DNA of 39,862 nucleotides from Acaryochloris sp. IP29b_bin.176 (GCA_028285315.1 JANQPU010000164.1:1-39862), one strand, 5' to 3'; counted from the first letter of the stretch, positions 27,473 through 35,763 are shown. Notes: generated by a model not told the origin, from the letters alone. Translations and numbers: made by a program.

Positions 27473-27512
27473 CTTACACCTATTTAAAATTCTTGAAATG
27501 AATAGGTGCAAG
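27473..27512 (+). repeat. Hairpin/inverted repeat behind ggpS
   Basis: Arms CTTACACCTATT (27473-27484) and AATAGGTGCAAG (27501-27512) pair over 12 positions with one G-U pair and a 16-base loop. No T-run follows, so this is not a standard intrinsic terminator. It may still protect or end the ggpS transcript 15 bases after the stop codon. A related sequence lies at 29323-29339. Confidence 0.45.
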
Positions 27513-27669
27513 TTCATCCTGCGATTTCTATCAGTTCTTGACAGAGTGAGCTTGCCCCCACAATGGAGTGGGCACCACCTCAACAAACGGCGCAACAGCG
27601 TTTTGAGCTAGGATCATAGTATTAAGACTAATCCCTCTTAACTGTCCGACTCATCTCAAAGGAGGCATT

Positions 27670-29319
27670 GTGTTCTCGGGGTTAACGCAAACTGCCTCCC
27701 GGCAACGCGAAATCATTGAAGTTGTCCTCAGTAATGGCTGGGACTTCATGCAGCAATTACTCACAGGGGGTAAAGCGGATCAGCCCGCTTTGCCGCCCCC
27801 AGCCGTGCTGCGCAATATTCTCGTGGATCTAGGTCCCGTCTATGTCAAGTTAGGCCAGCTTCTGAGTACGCGGCCCGATATCCTGCCCTCTCCTTATATT
27901 GAAGCTTTGTCTACCTTACAGAGCAAGGTCCCTCCTGTTGCCTGGCCAGAAATCAAGGCTGTGATTCAGCAGCAAATTGCTCAAGAACTACGGTCCCAAT
28001 TTAAGGAGATTGATCCAATCCCAGTGGCGTCGGGGTCGATCGCCCAAGTCCATCGAGCGGTGCTGACGAGCGGGCAGCAGGTAGCCGTTAAGATACAAAG
28101 ACCGGGCATTGATGTTGTTGTTAATCAAGATATTACGCTGATTAATACCCTAGCCGATCTGGCTTCCCGCACGGATATTGGCAAAGAGTACGACCTTAAA
28201 GCCCTGGCGGCAGAATTCTCCAATGCCCTTTTGGATGAGCTAGATTTTACCGTCGAAGCGAGACATACGGAGCAGCTACGCCAGAACCTTTCGACCAGCC
28301 GCTGGTTTGATCCACAGCAGCTTGTCGTGCCCAAAATTAATCTGGCGTTGACGACTCAGAAAGTACTGGTGATGCAATGGTTGGAAGGAGAACCTCTCTT
28401 GTCTGCTAGTTTGCCCGTTACTCAGCAGGAGGCTCGGCAAGATACGGCCCGTCGGCAAGTGACAACGCTATTGTTTCGGGCGTTTCTACAGCAAATTTAT
28501 GTGGATGGCTTCTTTCATGCGGACCCCCATCCGGGTAATTTGTATTACCTGCGGGATGGTCGGGCAGCAATTTTAGACTGCGGGATGGTGGGGCGCTTAG
28601 ATCCCAACACCCAGCAGATTTTGACGGAAATGCTCTTGGCCATTGTGGACTTGGATGCCCAGCGCTGTAGCCGGCTGACGTTGCAATTGGCAAAAACGAG
28701 GCGGGCTGAGAATCTAGACCAACTTGAAAGCGATTTTGAAGCCCTGTTGCGGAAATACTATAACCGCAATCTGGCAGAAATTAATCTGGGAGAAGTGCTG
28801 TATGAAGTCCTGCAAGTGGCTCGCAATAATAAGTTGAAGCTCCCTGGGAATGTCGGATTATATGTGAAAGCGTTGGCGAACTTGGAGGGGGCTGCCCGCA
28901 CGTTTGATCCCAAGTTTAATGTATTGGATGAAGTGAAGCCGCTAATGAGCGATCTATTCCGGCGGCAGTTTGTGGGCGAAGATCCGCTGCCGACCCTGCT
29001 GCGGACAGCTCTGGATGTGAAGAGTTTGTCGTTGCGATCGCCCCGTCAATTAGAGCAACTACTTGACCAAGTCACGTCAGAATCATTGCAGTGGAATCTC
29101 AATCTATTGGGCTTAAATGGCTTGAGGAATACGGTTGATAATGCTGCCAATCGTCTGTCTTTCAGTATTTTGGTGGGGTCGCTGATTATGGGTGCGGCGA
29201 TGATTTCGGCGGAGAAGCAAACGGCGCTGTACTGGTTGAGTAATACCTTGTTTGCGGCAGCAAGTTTTTTGGGGCTGTGGTTAGCAGTGAGTATTTTGCG
29301 ATCGGGTAATCTACGCTGA
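27670..29319 (+). CDS. ABC1/UbiB-family atypical kinase
   Basis: The 549-residue protein is a full-length ABC1/UbiB/AarF-type kinase-like ATPase. It has the KxGQ helix (VYVKLGQLLSTRPDILP), the Ala/Ser-rich nucleotide loop (VASGSIAQVHRA), VAVKIQRPG, the catalytic-loop equivalent FFHADPHPGN and the metal-binding ILDCGMVGRLD. Two hydrophobic helices close the C-terminus (about 490-545), as in membrane-bound members. In plants and cyanobacteria the family supports prenylquinone (plastoquinone, tocopherol) metabolism. The particular role is not shown. The start is GTG at 27670 behind AAAGGAGG at 27658-27665. The gene converges with the methyltransferase at 29400. Two small hairpins (29343-29361 and 29365-29380) lie between them, without T-runs. 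Confidence 0.9.
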   Translation: MFSGLTQTASRQREIIEVVLSNGWDFMQQLLTGGKADQPALPPPAVLRNILVDLGPVYVKLGQLLSTRPDILPSPYIEALSTLQSKVPPVAWPEIKAVIQQQIAQELRSQFKEIDPIPVASGSIAQVHRAVLTSGQQVAVKIQRPGIDVVVNQDITLINTLADLASRTDIGKEYDLKALAAEFSNALLDELDFTVEARHTEQLRQNLSTSRWFDPQQLVVPKINLALTTQKVLVMQWLEGEPLLSASLPVTQQEARQDTARRQVTTLLFRAFLQQIYVDGFFHADPHPGNLYYLRDGRAAILDCGMVGRLDPNTQQILTEMLLAIVDLDAQRCSRLTLQLAKTRRAENLDQLESDFEALLRKYYNRNLAEINLGEVLYEVLQVARNNKLKLPGNVGLYVKALANLEGAARTFDPKFNVLDEVKPLMSDLFRRQFVGEDPLPTLLRTALDVKSLSLRSPRQLEQLLDQVTSESLQWNLNLLGLNGLRNTVDNAANRLSFSILVGSLIMGAAMISAEKQTALYWLSNTLFAAASFLGLWLAVSILRSGNLR

Positions 29320-29399
29320 GTTGAATTTTTAGGTGTAAGTTCATTCAATCCTTAATTGAATCCCAAACGTTATAGCGTTTATAGAGGGTTGGAGCCCGC

Positions 29400-29975
29400 T
29401 CAATACACCAAGGGCAATAATCTCCAAGTTGTGTCTGCATACTGCTGGTAAGACTGGCCAAAGAAAATAGTCAACATCTCTTCCTCGACTCGAATGCGAT
29501 ATATCTTGGCGGTCAATCCAGACAACAGCAAGGTCAATAAGACGATCCAGTTGGTTACGGCTAGACCCGCTCCCAGATCAACAATGGATGTTGCTAAATA
29601 TCCAGGATGACGGCTCCATCTGTAAGGTCCGTAATCTATGATGCGTTGGCCTTCAAGAGTGGTGAGAGTGCGTGTATAGTATTGCCCCAGCGTCATTGCC
29701 GCCCAAGATCGCAATCCTATGCCCAAAAGAGCGGTGAGAATGCCCAACCAGCCGATCCATACTGTCTGGAAAGACCCGATCTCTGATGGACTCAGTAAAG
29801 GTGCGCTAAGAATAACGATGAGATTGAACAAACTTGAGGTCCAGAGAAATTTAGAGCTACCCCTGTCCATGTCTCCTGGGTTGAGGCTTAACGCTGTTTG
29901 ACCTTTACGGAGGGCACGTTCGATTCCTAAAAAGAAAACGATTAAGGGGTAGACCAAGAGAGCAGTTGGTTGCAT
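29400..29975 (-). CDS. Isoprenylcysteine carboxyl methyltransferase-like membrane protein
   Basis: The 191-residue protein has about four or five transmembrane helices and the ICMT/PEMT-family core: YYTRTLTTLEGQRIIDYGPY, then RWSRHPGYLATSIVDLG, then RIRVEEEMLTIFFGQSYQQY. In this family the RHPxY and late Glu-Glu residues bind S-adenosylmethionine and the substrate at the membrane surface. Bacterial substrates are mostly unknown, since bacteria lack prenylated CaaX proteins; lipids or small isoprenoids are possible. It converges with the ABC1 kinase gene, with 80 bases between the stops. Confidence 0.85.
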   Translation of the reverse strand: MQPTALLVYPLIVFFLGIERALRKGQTALSLNPGDMDRGSSKFLWTSSLFNLIVILSAPLLSPSEIGSFQTVWIGWLGILTALLGIGLRSWAAMTLGQYYTRTLTTLEGQRIIDYGPYRWSRHPGYLATSIVDLGAGLAVTNWIVLLTLLLSGLTAKIYRIRVEEEMLTIFFGQSYQQYADTTWRLLPLVY

Positions 29976-30156
29976 AACTAGATTGCCAATCAGATCTATA
30001 TCAACTATGGCTTCCCAGTTTTATGGGATTTGTATGATACTTTGGTCCCTGTTTTAATCTATCAGCCTCGTTGTTGGCAGGTTGTTTGAAATGGGAGTGG
30101 AACAATTGTGGGGAAACATCGGTACCCTTGACAAGATTTTGCGAGACAAGCATGTT

Positions 30157-30579
30157 CTAAAAATTAATGCCCTCTCGTTCTATCTCGACCAACGTATTTT
30201 GCAGAATCTTCACCGTTCTTTGGCGCTGTTTCCATGATTTCAATGAGGCGGGATAAATCGCTAACCAGTGATTGAATCCTTGATAGGTTGTGCTGGTTGT
30301 ACAAACTAAATTTTTTGTGGTGGGTAAGTGTTTCTGCTGCAATGTCTCAATACAGTGGCTGACTTCATGGGATGAGGCAAACTCTAACTCAAATCCATCA
30401 ATTGTTACTAACAAGTAGGGAAATCCTTTCGCAAAAACACATGGCGGGAATGTGGGTTTATATTTGCCTGCATCCTTCCATTCTGCGGTTGGAGATGTCT
30501 CAGATATGGCTTTGTGTACCCACCAACTCATAGAGCTGAATCTTCGCTGTTGGTAATAGATGATGCGCCATTTCTTCAT
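30157..30579 (-). CDS. Hypothetical protein (140 aa)
   Basis: I do not recognise this protein. It is basic and aromatic-rich at the N-terminus (KKWRIIYYQQRRFSSMSWWVHK), shows no signal peptide or membrane helix, and has two widely spaced cysteines. The middle (PYLLVTIDGFELEFASSHEV) looks like beta strands followed by an amphipathic helix. Phrases such as FNHWLAIYPASLKSWKQRQR suggest a nucleic-acid- or membrane-surface-binding face, but that is a guess. The base composition is like that of the neighbours, and the frame is intact, so I take it as a real gene. It stands alone, with about 170 bases on either side. Confidence 0.6.
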   Translation of the reverse strand: MKKWRIIYYQQRRFSSMSWWVHKAISETSPTAEWKDAGKYKPTFPPCVFAKGFPYLLVTIDGFELEFASSHEVSHCIETLQQKHLPTTKNLVCTTSTTYQGFNHWLAIYPASLKSWKQRQRTVKILQNTLVEIEREGINF

Positions 30580-30686
30580 ACTTAATTCCTGGCTCTATTC
30601 AAGCCCAGCATCACTGTGACAGACTGGATATAAGGTAACCGGGAGTGAACAGTTGGCCTCTGTTAACTTAGATTTATAGTACAATA

Positions 30687-30733
30687 GAACTACTACTCAC
30701 TATTGCCTGTCTGTTTACTGGACAGGCATTTTT
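30687..30733 (+). ncRNA. Candidate short RNA ending in an intrinsic terminator
   Basis: On the plus strand a promoter-like pair, TTGGCC (30653-30658) and TATAGT (30675-30680) with 16 bases between, would start a transcript near 30687. It would run about 47 bases through an unpaired ACTACTACTCACTATT stretch into the terminator hairpin at 30705-30733. Both neighbouring genes are on the other strand, so this terminator serves no visible gene. No known RNA family is recognised. Confidence 0.3.
30705..30733 (+). terminator. Intrinsic terminator, plus strand
   Basis: Stem GCCTGTC / GACAGGC (30705-30711 and 30721-30727), nine-base loop, then A and five Ts. On the minus strand the stem is followed by AATAGTG and no T-run, so the signal is directional for plus-strand transcription. 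Confidence 0.55.
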
Positions 30734-30750
30734 GTCTAAGACTATCTTGA

Positions 30751-31785
30751 TCAACGCATGGGAACGTAACCTGCCTTCTGAATAAGGTTTTGGCCTTGAT
30801 CGGTCAACATCAGTTGGGCATAGGCATTCCCCGCTTGCTGGTCAGCTTGGCCATTTTCTTTGACAATCACAAACAAACGCCGCGTAATGGGATAATCCCC
30901 ATTCTTGAAGGCTGCAAAATTCAAGGTATTGCGCTGCTGAGGACAATTGGCAGGTTGAATGTAGGGGGCTTGATAAGGTGTAGTCCATTCATTGGGTTGA
31001 TGACCTATAGCAAGGGGCTTGATGGTGCATTGCGGCACAATTTCTGGGGCTGAAGCATAGTAAATGGCACCAATATTAGTGGAAACTTCTCGTATTGCTT
31101 CGGTTGTGGTTGAGCTGTATTGAATCGTTGAGTCAAAATCTTCTTTGGCAAGGACATTATCTTGAAAGAACTCCACGGTGCCTCCATCTTCTAGTCGCCT
31201 GGAGATGGGAGTGATGGGGGTGCTGGGGCCGCCGACTTGGTTCCAGTTTGTCACTTGGCCTGTGTAGATCTGTTTCAGCTGATCGAGAGTAATGCCTTCA
31301 ACTTGAAGATCGGGGTGAATCGCAACAGCAATCCCATCAATTGCAACGGGGACTTGCTTGAGTTGGTAGCCTCGGTCTTGTGCTTGTTGGAGTTCTTTGT
31401 CTTGGAGGGAGCGCGAGGATTGAGAAAACGCCAATTGGTCATCCAGCAGCATCCGAATGCCGCTACCAGAGCCAGGCGTTCCTGTCACTGGGTCGGTGTA
31501 GCGGAGTTGAAAGTCAGGCCAAACGGCTTGAATCAAGGGGTCTATTTCTTTTCGGATAGGTGCCCAGGTGGTGCTGCCGCCATAGTTGAATAGTCCTTGC
31601 GGTACTCCTTCAACTTCCTTGAGCGTTTTACGATTCTCTGAGGGGCTACCTTTCGAGGTTGAGAAGGGTGATTGCTTCAGAAATCCTTGTAGGGGCTCCC
31701 TAAAATACCAGATGATCCCTCCCGTGAGACCTGCCGTCAAGAGGAGTGATATGAATATAACCCCGATATCTCTGCTTTTAGTCAT
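30751..31785 (-). CDS. PstS-like phosphate-binding protein
   Basis: The 344-residue periplasmic-binding protein has an N-terminal membrane anchor (about 7-28, VIFISLLLTAGLTGGIIWYF) rather than a cleavable signal. A linker follows, and then the PstS-type fold: FNYGGSTTWAPIRKEID, GSGSGIRMLL (phosphate-binding Ser/Gly loop), QIYTGQVTNWNQVGGP, PISRRLEDGGTVEFFQ and NIGAIYYA. It would bind phosphate, or a related oxyanion, outside the cytoplasmic membrane. No pstC, pstA or pstB genes lie beside it, so it is a solitary copy; solitary PstS/SphX proteins occur in cyanobacteria. I see no convincing Pho box upstream. Confidence 0.87.
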   Translation of the reverse strand: MTKSRDIGVIFISLLLTAGLTGGIIWYFREPLQGFLKQSPFSTSKGSPSENRKTLKEVEGVPQGLFNYGGSTTWAPIRKEIDPLIQAVWPDFQLRYTDPVTGTPGSGSGIRMLLDDQLAFSQSSRSLQDKELQQAQDRGYQLKQVPVAIDGIAVAIHPDLQVEGITLDQLKQIYTGQVTNWNQVGGPSTPITPISRRLEDGGTVEFFQDNVLAKEDFDSTIQYSSTTTEAIREVSTNIGAIYYASAPEIVPQCTIKPLAIGHQPNEWTTPYQAPYIQPANCPQQRNTLNFAAFKNGDYPITRRLFVIVKENGQADQQAGNAYAQLMLTDQGQNLIQKAGYVPMR

Positions 31786-32276
31786 GAGATGTACCTGGCA
31801 TGAAGGGTAGCTATGAGGACAGCGTCTTTAACGGCATTAGCGATCGCAATATTGTCAGCCCGTGGACCCATATTCACGATTCCATCATCCCATTCCTTAC
31901 CTAACTGCGAATCCCACTATGCAATCTTGCAGACCACACCTGCAGTCTACATGGACTCGATGGCACGACCTCGATCACGTCTGACATTTGGAATGTTTCG
32001 ATACCTTCGTATTCTGATCGAAGGCAACCTTGATTTTGACCTAGTTTCGCATGGAGTGCCCACATTTTCGAAACGAGTGGGTATTTAAACTATGGTGTCC
32101 AAACATTTCTCCAGAGTAGCCAGAAACCATAAATATATAAAGTTATCTAACAGACAAAAGCCAGAGAGTTAACTTCTTGCACGGTTCTCTAAAAACCTGC
32201 CAAGTGTTTACCAGTATTTAATTTACCCTTGATACTATTAATAACAGTTTTGGTAAAGAAAACCTTCACTCACGAG
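31786..32276. other. Intergenic region between PstS-like gene and hli genes
   Basis: About 490 bases. A plus-strand ORF at 31813-32088 (91 codons) has no ribosome-binding site or recognisable domain, and I treat it as unsupported. A plus-strand terminator lies directly behind this region, so a plus-strand transcript of unknown content is possible. Confidence 0.4.
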
Positions 32277-32308
32277 CTGGCAATTAAATCAGGTTAATTG
32301 CCAGTTTT
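32277..32308 (+). terminator. Strong intrinsic terminator, plus strand, without recognised gene
   Basis: Perfect 11-bp stem CTGGCAATTAA / TTAATTGCCAG (32277-32287 and 32294-32304) with a six-base loop, followed by TTTT. On the minus strand the stem is followed by CTCGTG, so it works in the plus direction. No recognised plus-strand gene lies upstream of it. Confidence 0.6.
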
Positions 32309-32382
32309 CGCAATTAGCCACGCTCAATCCGTTTCCGGGCTAATAACTTAGTTTATGTTCAAACTGATATAGATTCCCAATG

Positions 32383-32408
32383 AAAAACCCCAACCATTTG
32401 TTGGGGTT
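32383..32408 (-). terminator. Intrinsic terminator of the hli operon
   Basis: Arms AACCCCAAC (32386-32394) and GTTGGGGTT (32400-32408) with a five-base loop. Read on the minus strand the stem is followed by a run of Ts (complement of the A run at 32383-32387), about 100 bases behind the second hli gene. Confidence 0.7.
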
Positions 32409-32508
32409 ACTAAAGGATTTTGTTGTTCTAAGAGATGGAGGTGTTGTAAAGCTAATGCGTTTCACAATGAAATGAGAAAAACTGGAAGACAAGGCTTTCC
32501 AGAGATCT

Positions 32509-32661
32509 TTAGAAAGTGAACCAGGTCACAATTTGACCAATAATGCCTTTTCCAGTAAGTGCTTCAGTAATCACTGCTAGGGTAAAACCAAGCATGGCGA
32601 GGCGGCCATTCCAGATTTCGGAAAAGGCGCTAAATCCAGTGAAAGAAGGTTGAGAATTCAT
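32509..32661 (-). CDS. High-light-inducible protein (Hli/SCP), second copy
   Basis: This 50-residue protein is a one-helix member of the light-harvesting-like family. The chlorophyll-binding signature EIWNGRLAMLGFTLAVITE (residues 15-33) includes the ExxNxRxAMxGF core, and the C-terminal ALTGKGIIGQI is the usual Hli tail. Hli proteins bind chlorophyll and carotenoid in the thylakoid membrane, protect photosystem II assembly and are induced by strong light and other stress. A ribosome-binding site (AAGGAG) precedes the ATG by about 11 bases. It follows the other hli gene by 65 bases on the same strand and is probably on the same transcript. Confidence 0.92.
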   Translation of the reverse strand: MNSQPSFTGFSAFSEIWNGRLAMLGFTLAVITEALTGKGIIGQIVTWFTF

Positions 32662-32726
32662 GACAATTTAATCTCCTTAATTAGTTAGCTTATAGGTGTT
32701 CAGTAACGACGGAAATATGTGGAGAT

Positions 32727-32870
32727 TTACATCAAACCCCAGAAGTGTAGAACACCTTTACCAGTAACTAGTTCGATTACAATAGCTGTGTAAAAACCTA
32801 CCATTGCAAGACGGCCACTCCAAGCCTCTGCAAAAGGATTGAATCCGAAAAAATTGCTAGATGAATTCAT
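32727..32870 (-). CDS. High-light-inducible protein (Hli/SCP), first copy
   Basis: This 47-residue protein has the one-helix Hli core [19 protein letters not shown] (residues 15-33) and tail [11 protein letters not shown]. In this copy the chlorophyll-ligand Asn of the usual ExxNGR motif is Ser. The paralogue at 32509-32661 keeps Asn. GGAG lies about 10 bases before the ATG. The gene is the first of the pair behind a promoter with an HLR1-type operator. The two copies are alike in the core but diverge in both tails, which points to an old tandem duplication rather than a recent one. Confidence 0.92.
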   Translation of the reverse strand: MNSSSNFFGFNPFAEAWSGRLAMVGFYTAIVIELVTGKGVLHFWGLM

Positions 32871-32907
32871 GATTTTAGACTCCGATTAATCATGTGTGTT
32901 GTGGTCT

Positions 32908-32945
32908 TGTAGCTGAATGTAACAATCTCGCAACAGTAAAGTCAA
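32908..32945 (-). promoter_or_regulatory. hli promoter with overlapping HLR1 (RpaB) site
   Basis: On the minus strand TTGACT (32940-32945) and TTACAT (32917-32922) are separated by 17 bases, placing the start near 32910 and a 5' leader of about 40 bases. The sequence GTTACATTCAGCTACA (32923 down to 32908) matches the HLR1 pattern, two TTACA-type halves spaced by four bases, with one mismatch (GCTACA). HLR1 is the binding site of the response regulator RpaB. Lying over the -10 and start, it would act as a repressor site released in strong light. Confidence 0.6.
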
Positions 32946-33621
32946 TAAAAATTTGAGTATAGTTAAATTTACTTGGCTAATATAAGATTTAGATATAAAA
33001 AACATAATTCTAAGTTACCTAGGAGTGGGGTAAATTCGGGCGTTATAGGCAAGGGGGATTGCGATCGCAACCCCCCTTGCCTACATCCAGTTCCATTTAT
33101 TCTTTGGAAGATTTTGTGGAAGCCCAAGTAGAGGCTCTGAAGCCCTCAGCTAGAGAGCAGCAAACGTATTTCGTCGTTTAGACAAGAAAGCAACGCCTGC
33201 GATGGGTTTTATGGATAGACCGATCACTATGCTTGAAATGCTCTGTTCTAGAGGATGGCAGCTTATACCCTCACTGGAGACCAATGTCCCTGAGTCTGAC
33301 TTGGCAATATAAACCCTGCGCTAAAAACCAGAAAAACTAGACCAACTGAGATCCCAATAGTCTTGGTAAAACATGACAGAAGTGATCTACCTTAAACCTA
33401 GAGATGTTGAAATCATAGTGATTACTCAGATAGTGATGTAGTGGTGTGTAACGCTTCTAAATTACAGGCACAATGCTCTGACTTCTCAAAAATAGTTTCT
33501 AGTCAGGCATGCCTCAGTAATTCACAGATGGAACTTGAAAAGTAAAGGAAAAAACTTTTCATCAGCGGTTAGCAGTTGGATTCTTGCGGTATCAGTCGGT
33601 AATTATCTCGAAATCTATAGA
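32946..33621. other. Intergenic region before the channel gene
   Basis: About 680 bases between the hli promoter and the channel ATG. It holds the palindrome at 33046-33083 (listed separately). From about 33110 to 33330 the base composition is gene-like and a plus-strand frame ends at about 33312, but no domain is recognisable and the frame is cut by stops upstream; it may be the decayed end of a gene. Confidence 0.4.
33046..33083. repeat. 38-bp palindrome centred on a HIP1 site
   Basis: The two halves, each 19 bases, are perfect inverted copies apart from one pair (33058 against 33071). The outer parts are TAGGCAAGGGGG and its complement, and the centre is GCGATCGC (33061-33068), the cyanobacterial HIP1 octamer. 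As RNA it would form a very stable hairpin in either direction, but no T-run follows. Confidence 0.7.
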
Positions 33622-35712
33622 ATGTCGGGTCCTGTTTTTCATTCAGCATCTACATTAGGCTATGTGCCAGACCAGTTCCTCGTTTGTGGCCTAGGAAGTT
33701 TGGGGCAGCACTGTGTCCGAATTTTGAGAAAGTTTAATGTTCTCGTTAGCGCAATTGAACTCTCCCCCAGCCCTGACTGGCAAGTTCTTCAAGATCCTAA
33801 CTTGCTCACAGCATTACATATTGGAGATTGTCGTCAAACGGAGTTGTTGTCAGAAGCCCAGGTAGAACGCTGTCGGGCCATCTTTTTAGTTACGAATGAT
33901 GAGCAAGTCAATTTGGAAACAGCCTTTGCAGCTCGATTGCTCAACCCGACGATTCGCTTGGTTGTCCGCTCAGCTAAGAAAAATTTGAATAAATTACTCA
34001 GTGAACAACTGGGAAATTTTGTTGCCTTTGAACCTACTGAACTATCAGCACCTGCATTTGCCCTGGCTGCACTTACTCATAGTGTTAGTTATCCTGATCA
34101 AAACGAGTTGCAGCACAACAGTATCCTTGGTTTTTTTACGATTGACCATGAATTATTCCATATCGTCAAACACACCACACAACGGGGTGATCAATGGAGC
34201 GGAAGATTTCAGTTATATGAACTCAATAATCGTCTAAGAAAGGTTTTGGCTTATCAACCTCAAGGAGGGAAGCATGCTTTTAACGAATTTTATAGCTGGC
34301 ATCCCTCTACAAAAGTTGAGGAGGGGCATGCTCTCATAACGGTTGAACGTTCGTATCCTATCGGGCCAATACAAACTTTATCTCCCAAGAACAATCGTAG
34401 ATTTCTCCCTCAGTTGTTAACGGTAATTCTTTATCCAAAGAAACGATGGAAACAATTCAATAAATTCCTCTTAAAGATATGGAATCGCACCGAATTGAAT
34501 CAAATTCAGAGGGTAGCGATTATATGCTTCCTAACGGTGATTGTCCTATGGAGTATCGGCACAGTTCTGTTTAGTCTTTACTATCCAGATATCGACCCGA
34601 TTGATGCATTTTACGCAGCAGCTGTTCTACTTTTAGGGGGGTATGGAGATCTCTTTGGTGAGATCTCTACCACTTTATCTCTTCCTTGGTGGCTTCGACT
34701 CTTTAGTTTTGGGCTTACCCTAGCTGGCACTGCATTTATTGGGGTCATCTATGCATTATTAATAGAAAAACTATTATCTTGGCGGCTACAGTTTTCAGAA
34801 CAAAGCCCCCCTTTGCCTGATCACCAACATGTCATCGTGATTGGTCTTGGGCAAGTTGGGAAAAGAGTAGCCTTATTATTACAAGAACTTCGGCAACCTG
34901 TGATCGGGCTCTCAGCTTCCTCATCTGATCAAATGCCTCGATTGCCCATAATAGAAGGGAATTTTCATTTGTCACTGGAGAAAGCTAATTTACTTGGTGC
35001 GAACAGTGTTGTGGCTGTGACCCAAGATGAGATGGAAAATCTGGAAATGAGCTTGCTCGCCCACGCAATCAACCCTGATTGCAGTTTAGTCATTCGTACC
35101 TATGAGCAACGATTTTCAGATAGAGTTGCACAGTTATTTCCCTATGCTCATGTTCTCTGTGCAGCGGCACTATCAGCAGAAGCATTTGTTGCTGCTGCAT
35201 TTGGTGAAAATGTACTGAGCTTATTTCGGATTGACCAGCAAACGATTTTGGCGACGGACTTTAACATTGAGCCTGAAGATACTTTGAATGGTCTTATTTT
35301 GGCTGAGGTAGCCTATGGCTATGGGGTGGTGCCAATTCTCCACCAGCGTGCAGGAGAAAGCACGCCCACATTCATGCCCTCGGATGATCTCCAGTTACGC
35401 TTGGGCGATCGCTTATTCGTCTTAGCCACAATAGAGGGATTACAAAGAGTCGAGAGTGGTCAGCGTCGCCCGCGAACTTGTCAAATTTATATTGATAAAG
35501 TCTTTACACCAGAGGGGGGATTTTTAGGTGCAAATGAGCTGTCCAGAGTATCAGGGTGTGACTTAAAAACGGCGCGAGATTTTATGAATGATGTTCCTGG
35601 GAAATTTCCTGTACCCATCTATACCCATCAAGCCCATCGACTGGTTGAGCGTCTTCAGTCTCTGAGAATCCTTGCTCATGCGCTTCCAATAGATCCTGAA
35701 TGCAAACAATGA
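33622..35712 (+). CDS. Potassium-channel-like protein with two TrkA-N (RCK) domains
   Basis: From ATG 33622 the protein has 696 residues. The order is an N-terminal TrkA-N domain (FLVCGLGSLGQHCVRIL; GxGxxG at 23-28), then two transmembrane helices (about 298-320 and 360-382) around a pore loop with the filter LLGGYGD (GGYGD at 339-343), and then a second TrkA-N domain (VIVIGLGQVGKRVALLL; GxGxxG at 408-413). The GYGD filter indicates a potassium channel, and the RCK domains would gate it by nucleotide or ion binding. Most prokaryotic channels of this type have the RCK only after the pore. The frame can be extended to a TTG at 33535, which would add 29 polar residues; the ATG was preferred. Confidence 0.85.
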   Translation: MSGPVFHSASTLGYVPDQFLVCGLGSLGQHCVRILRKFNVLVSAIELSPSPDWQVLQDPNLLTALHIGDCRQTELLSEAQVERCRAIFLVTNDEQVNLETAFAARLLNPTIRLVVRSAKKNLNKLLSEQLGNFVAFEPTELSAPAFALAALTHSVSYPDQNELQHNSILGFFTIDHELFHIVKHTTQRGDQWSGRFQLYELNNRLRKVLAYQPQGGKHAFNEFYSWHPSTKVEEGHALITVERSYPIGPIQTLSPKNNRRFLPQLLTVILYPKKRWKQFNKFLLKIWNRTELNQIQRVAIICFLTVIVLWSIGTVLFSLYYPDIDPIDAFYAAAVLLLGGYGDLFGEISTTLSLPWWLRLFSFGLTLAGTAFIGVIYALLIEKLLSWRLQFSEQSPPLPDHQHVIVIGLGQVGKRVALLLQELRQPVIGLSASSSDQMPRLPIIEGNFHLSLEKANLLGANSVVAVTQDEMENLEMSLLAHAINPDCSLVIRTYEQRFSDRVAQLFPYAHVLCAAALSAEAFVAAAFGENVLSLFRIDQQTILATDFNIEPEDTLNGLILAEVAYGYGVVPILHQRAGESTPTFMPSDDLQLRLGDRLFVLATIEGLQRVESGQRRPRTCQIYIDKVFTPEGGFLGANELSRVSGCDLKTARDFMNDVPGKFPVPIYTHQAHRLVERLQSLRILAHALPIDPECKQ

Positions 35713-35717
35713 CTCCT

Positions 35718-35763
35718 ACTGACGAAATGGTCAGTCACAAGCATTTCTGCTAGTGTTTGTGAC
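35718..35763. terminator. Weak hairpins between convergent genes
   Basis: ACTGAC / GTCAGT (35718-35723 and 35730-35735) and GTCACAA / TTGTGAC (35734-35740 and 35757-35763) can form two overlapping hairpins between the channel and YCII stops. Neither has a T-run. Confidence 0.3.

Noticed and set aside
31813-32088. Plus-strand ORF of 91 codons
   Set aside because: It has no ribosome-binding site, no domain and an unbalanced composition; I kept only the terminator behind it as a real signal.
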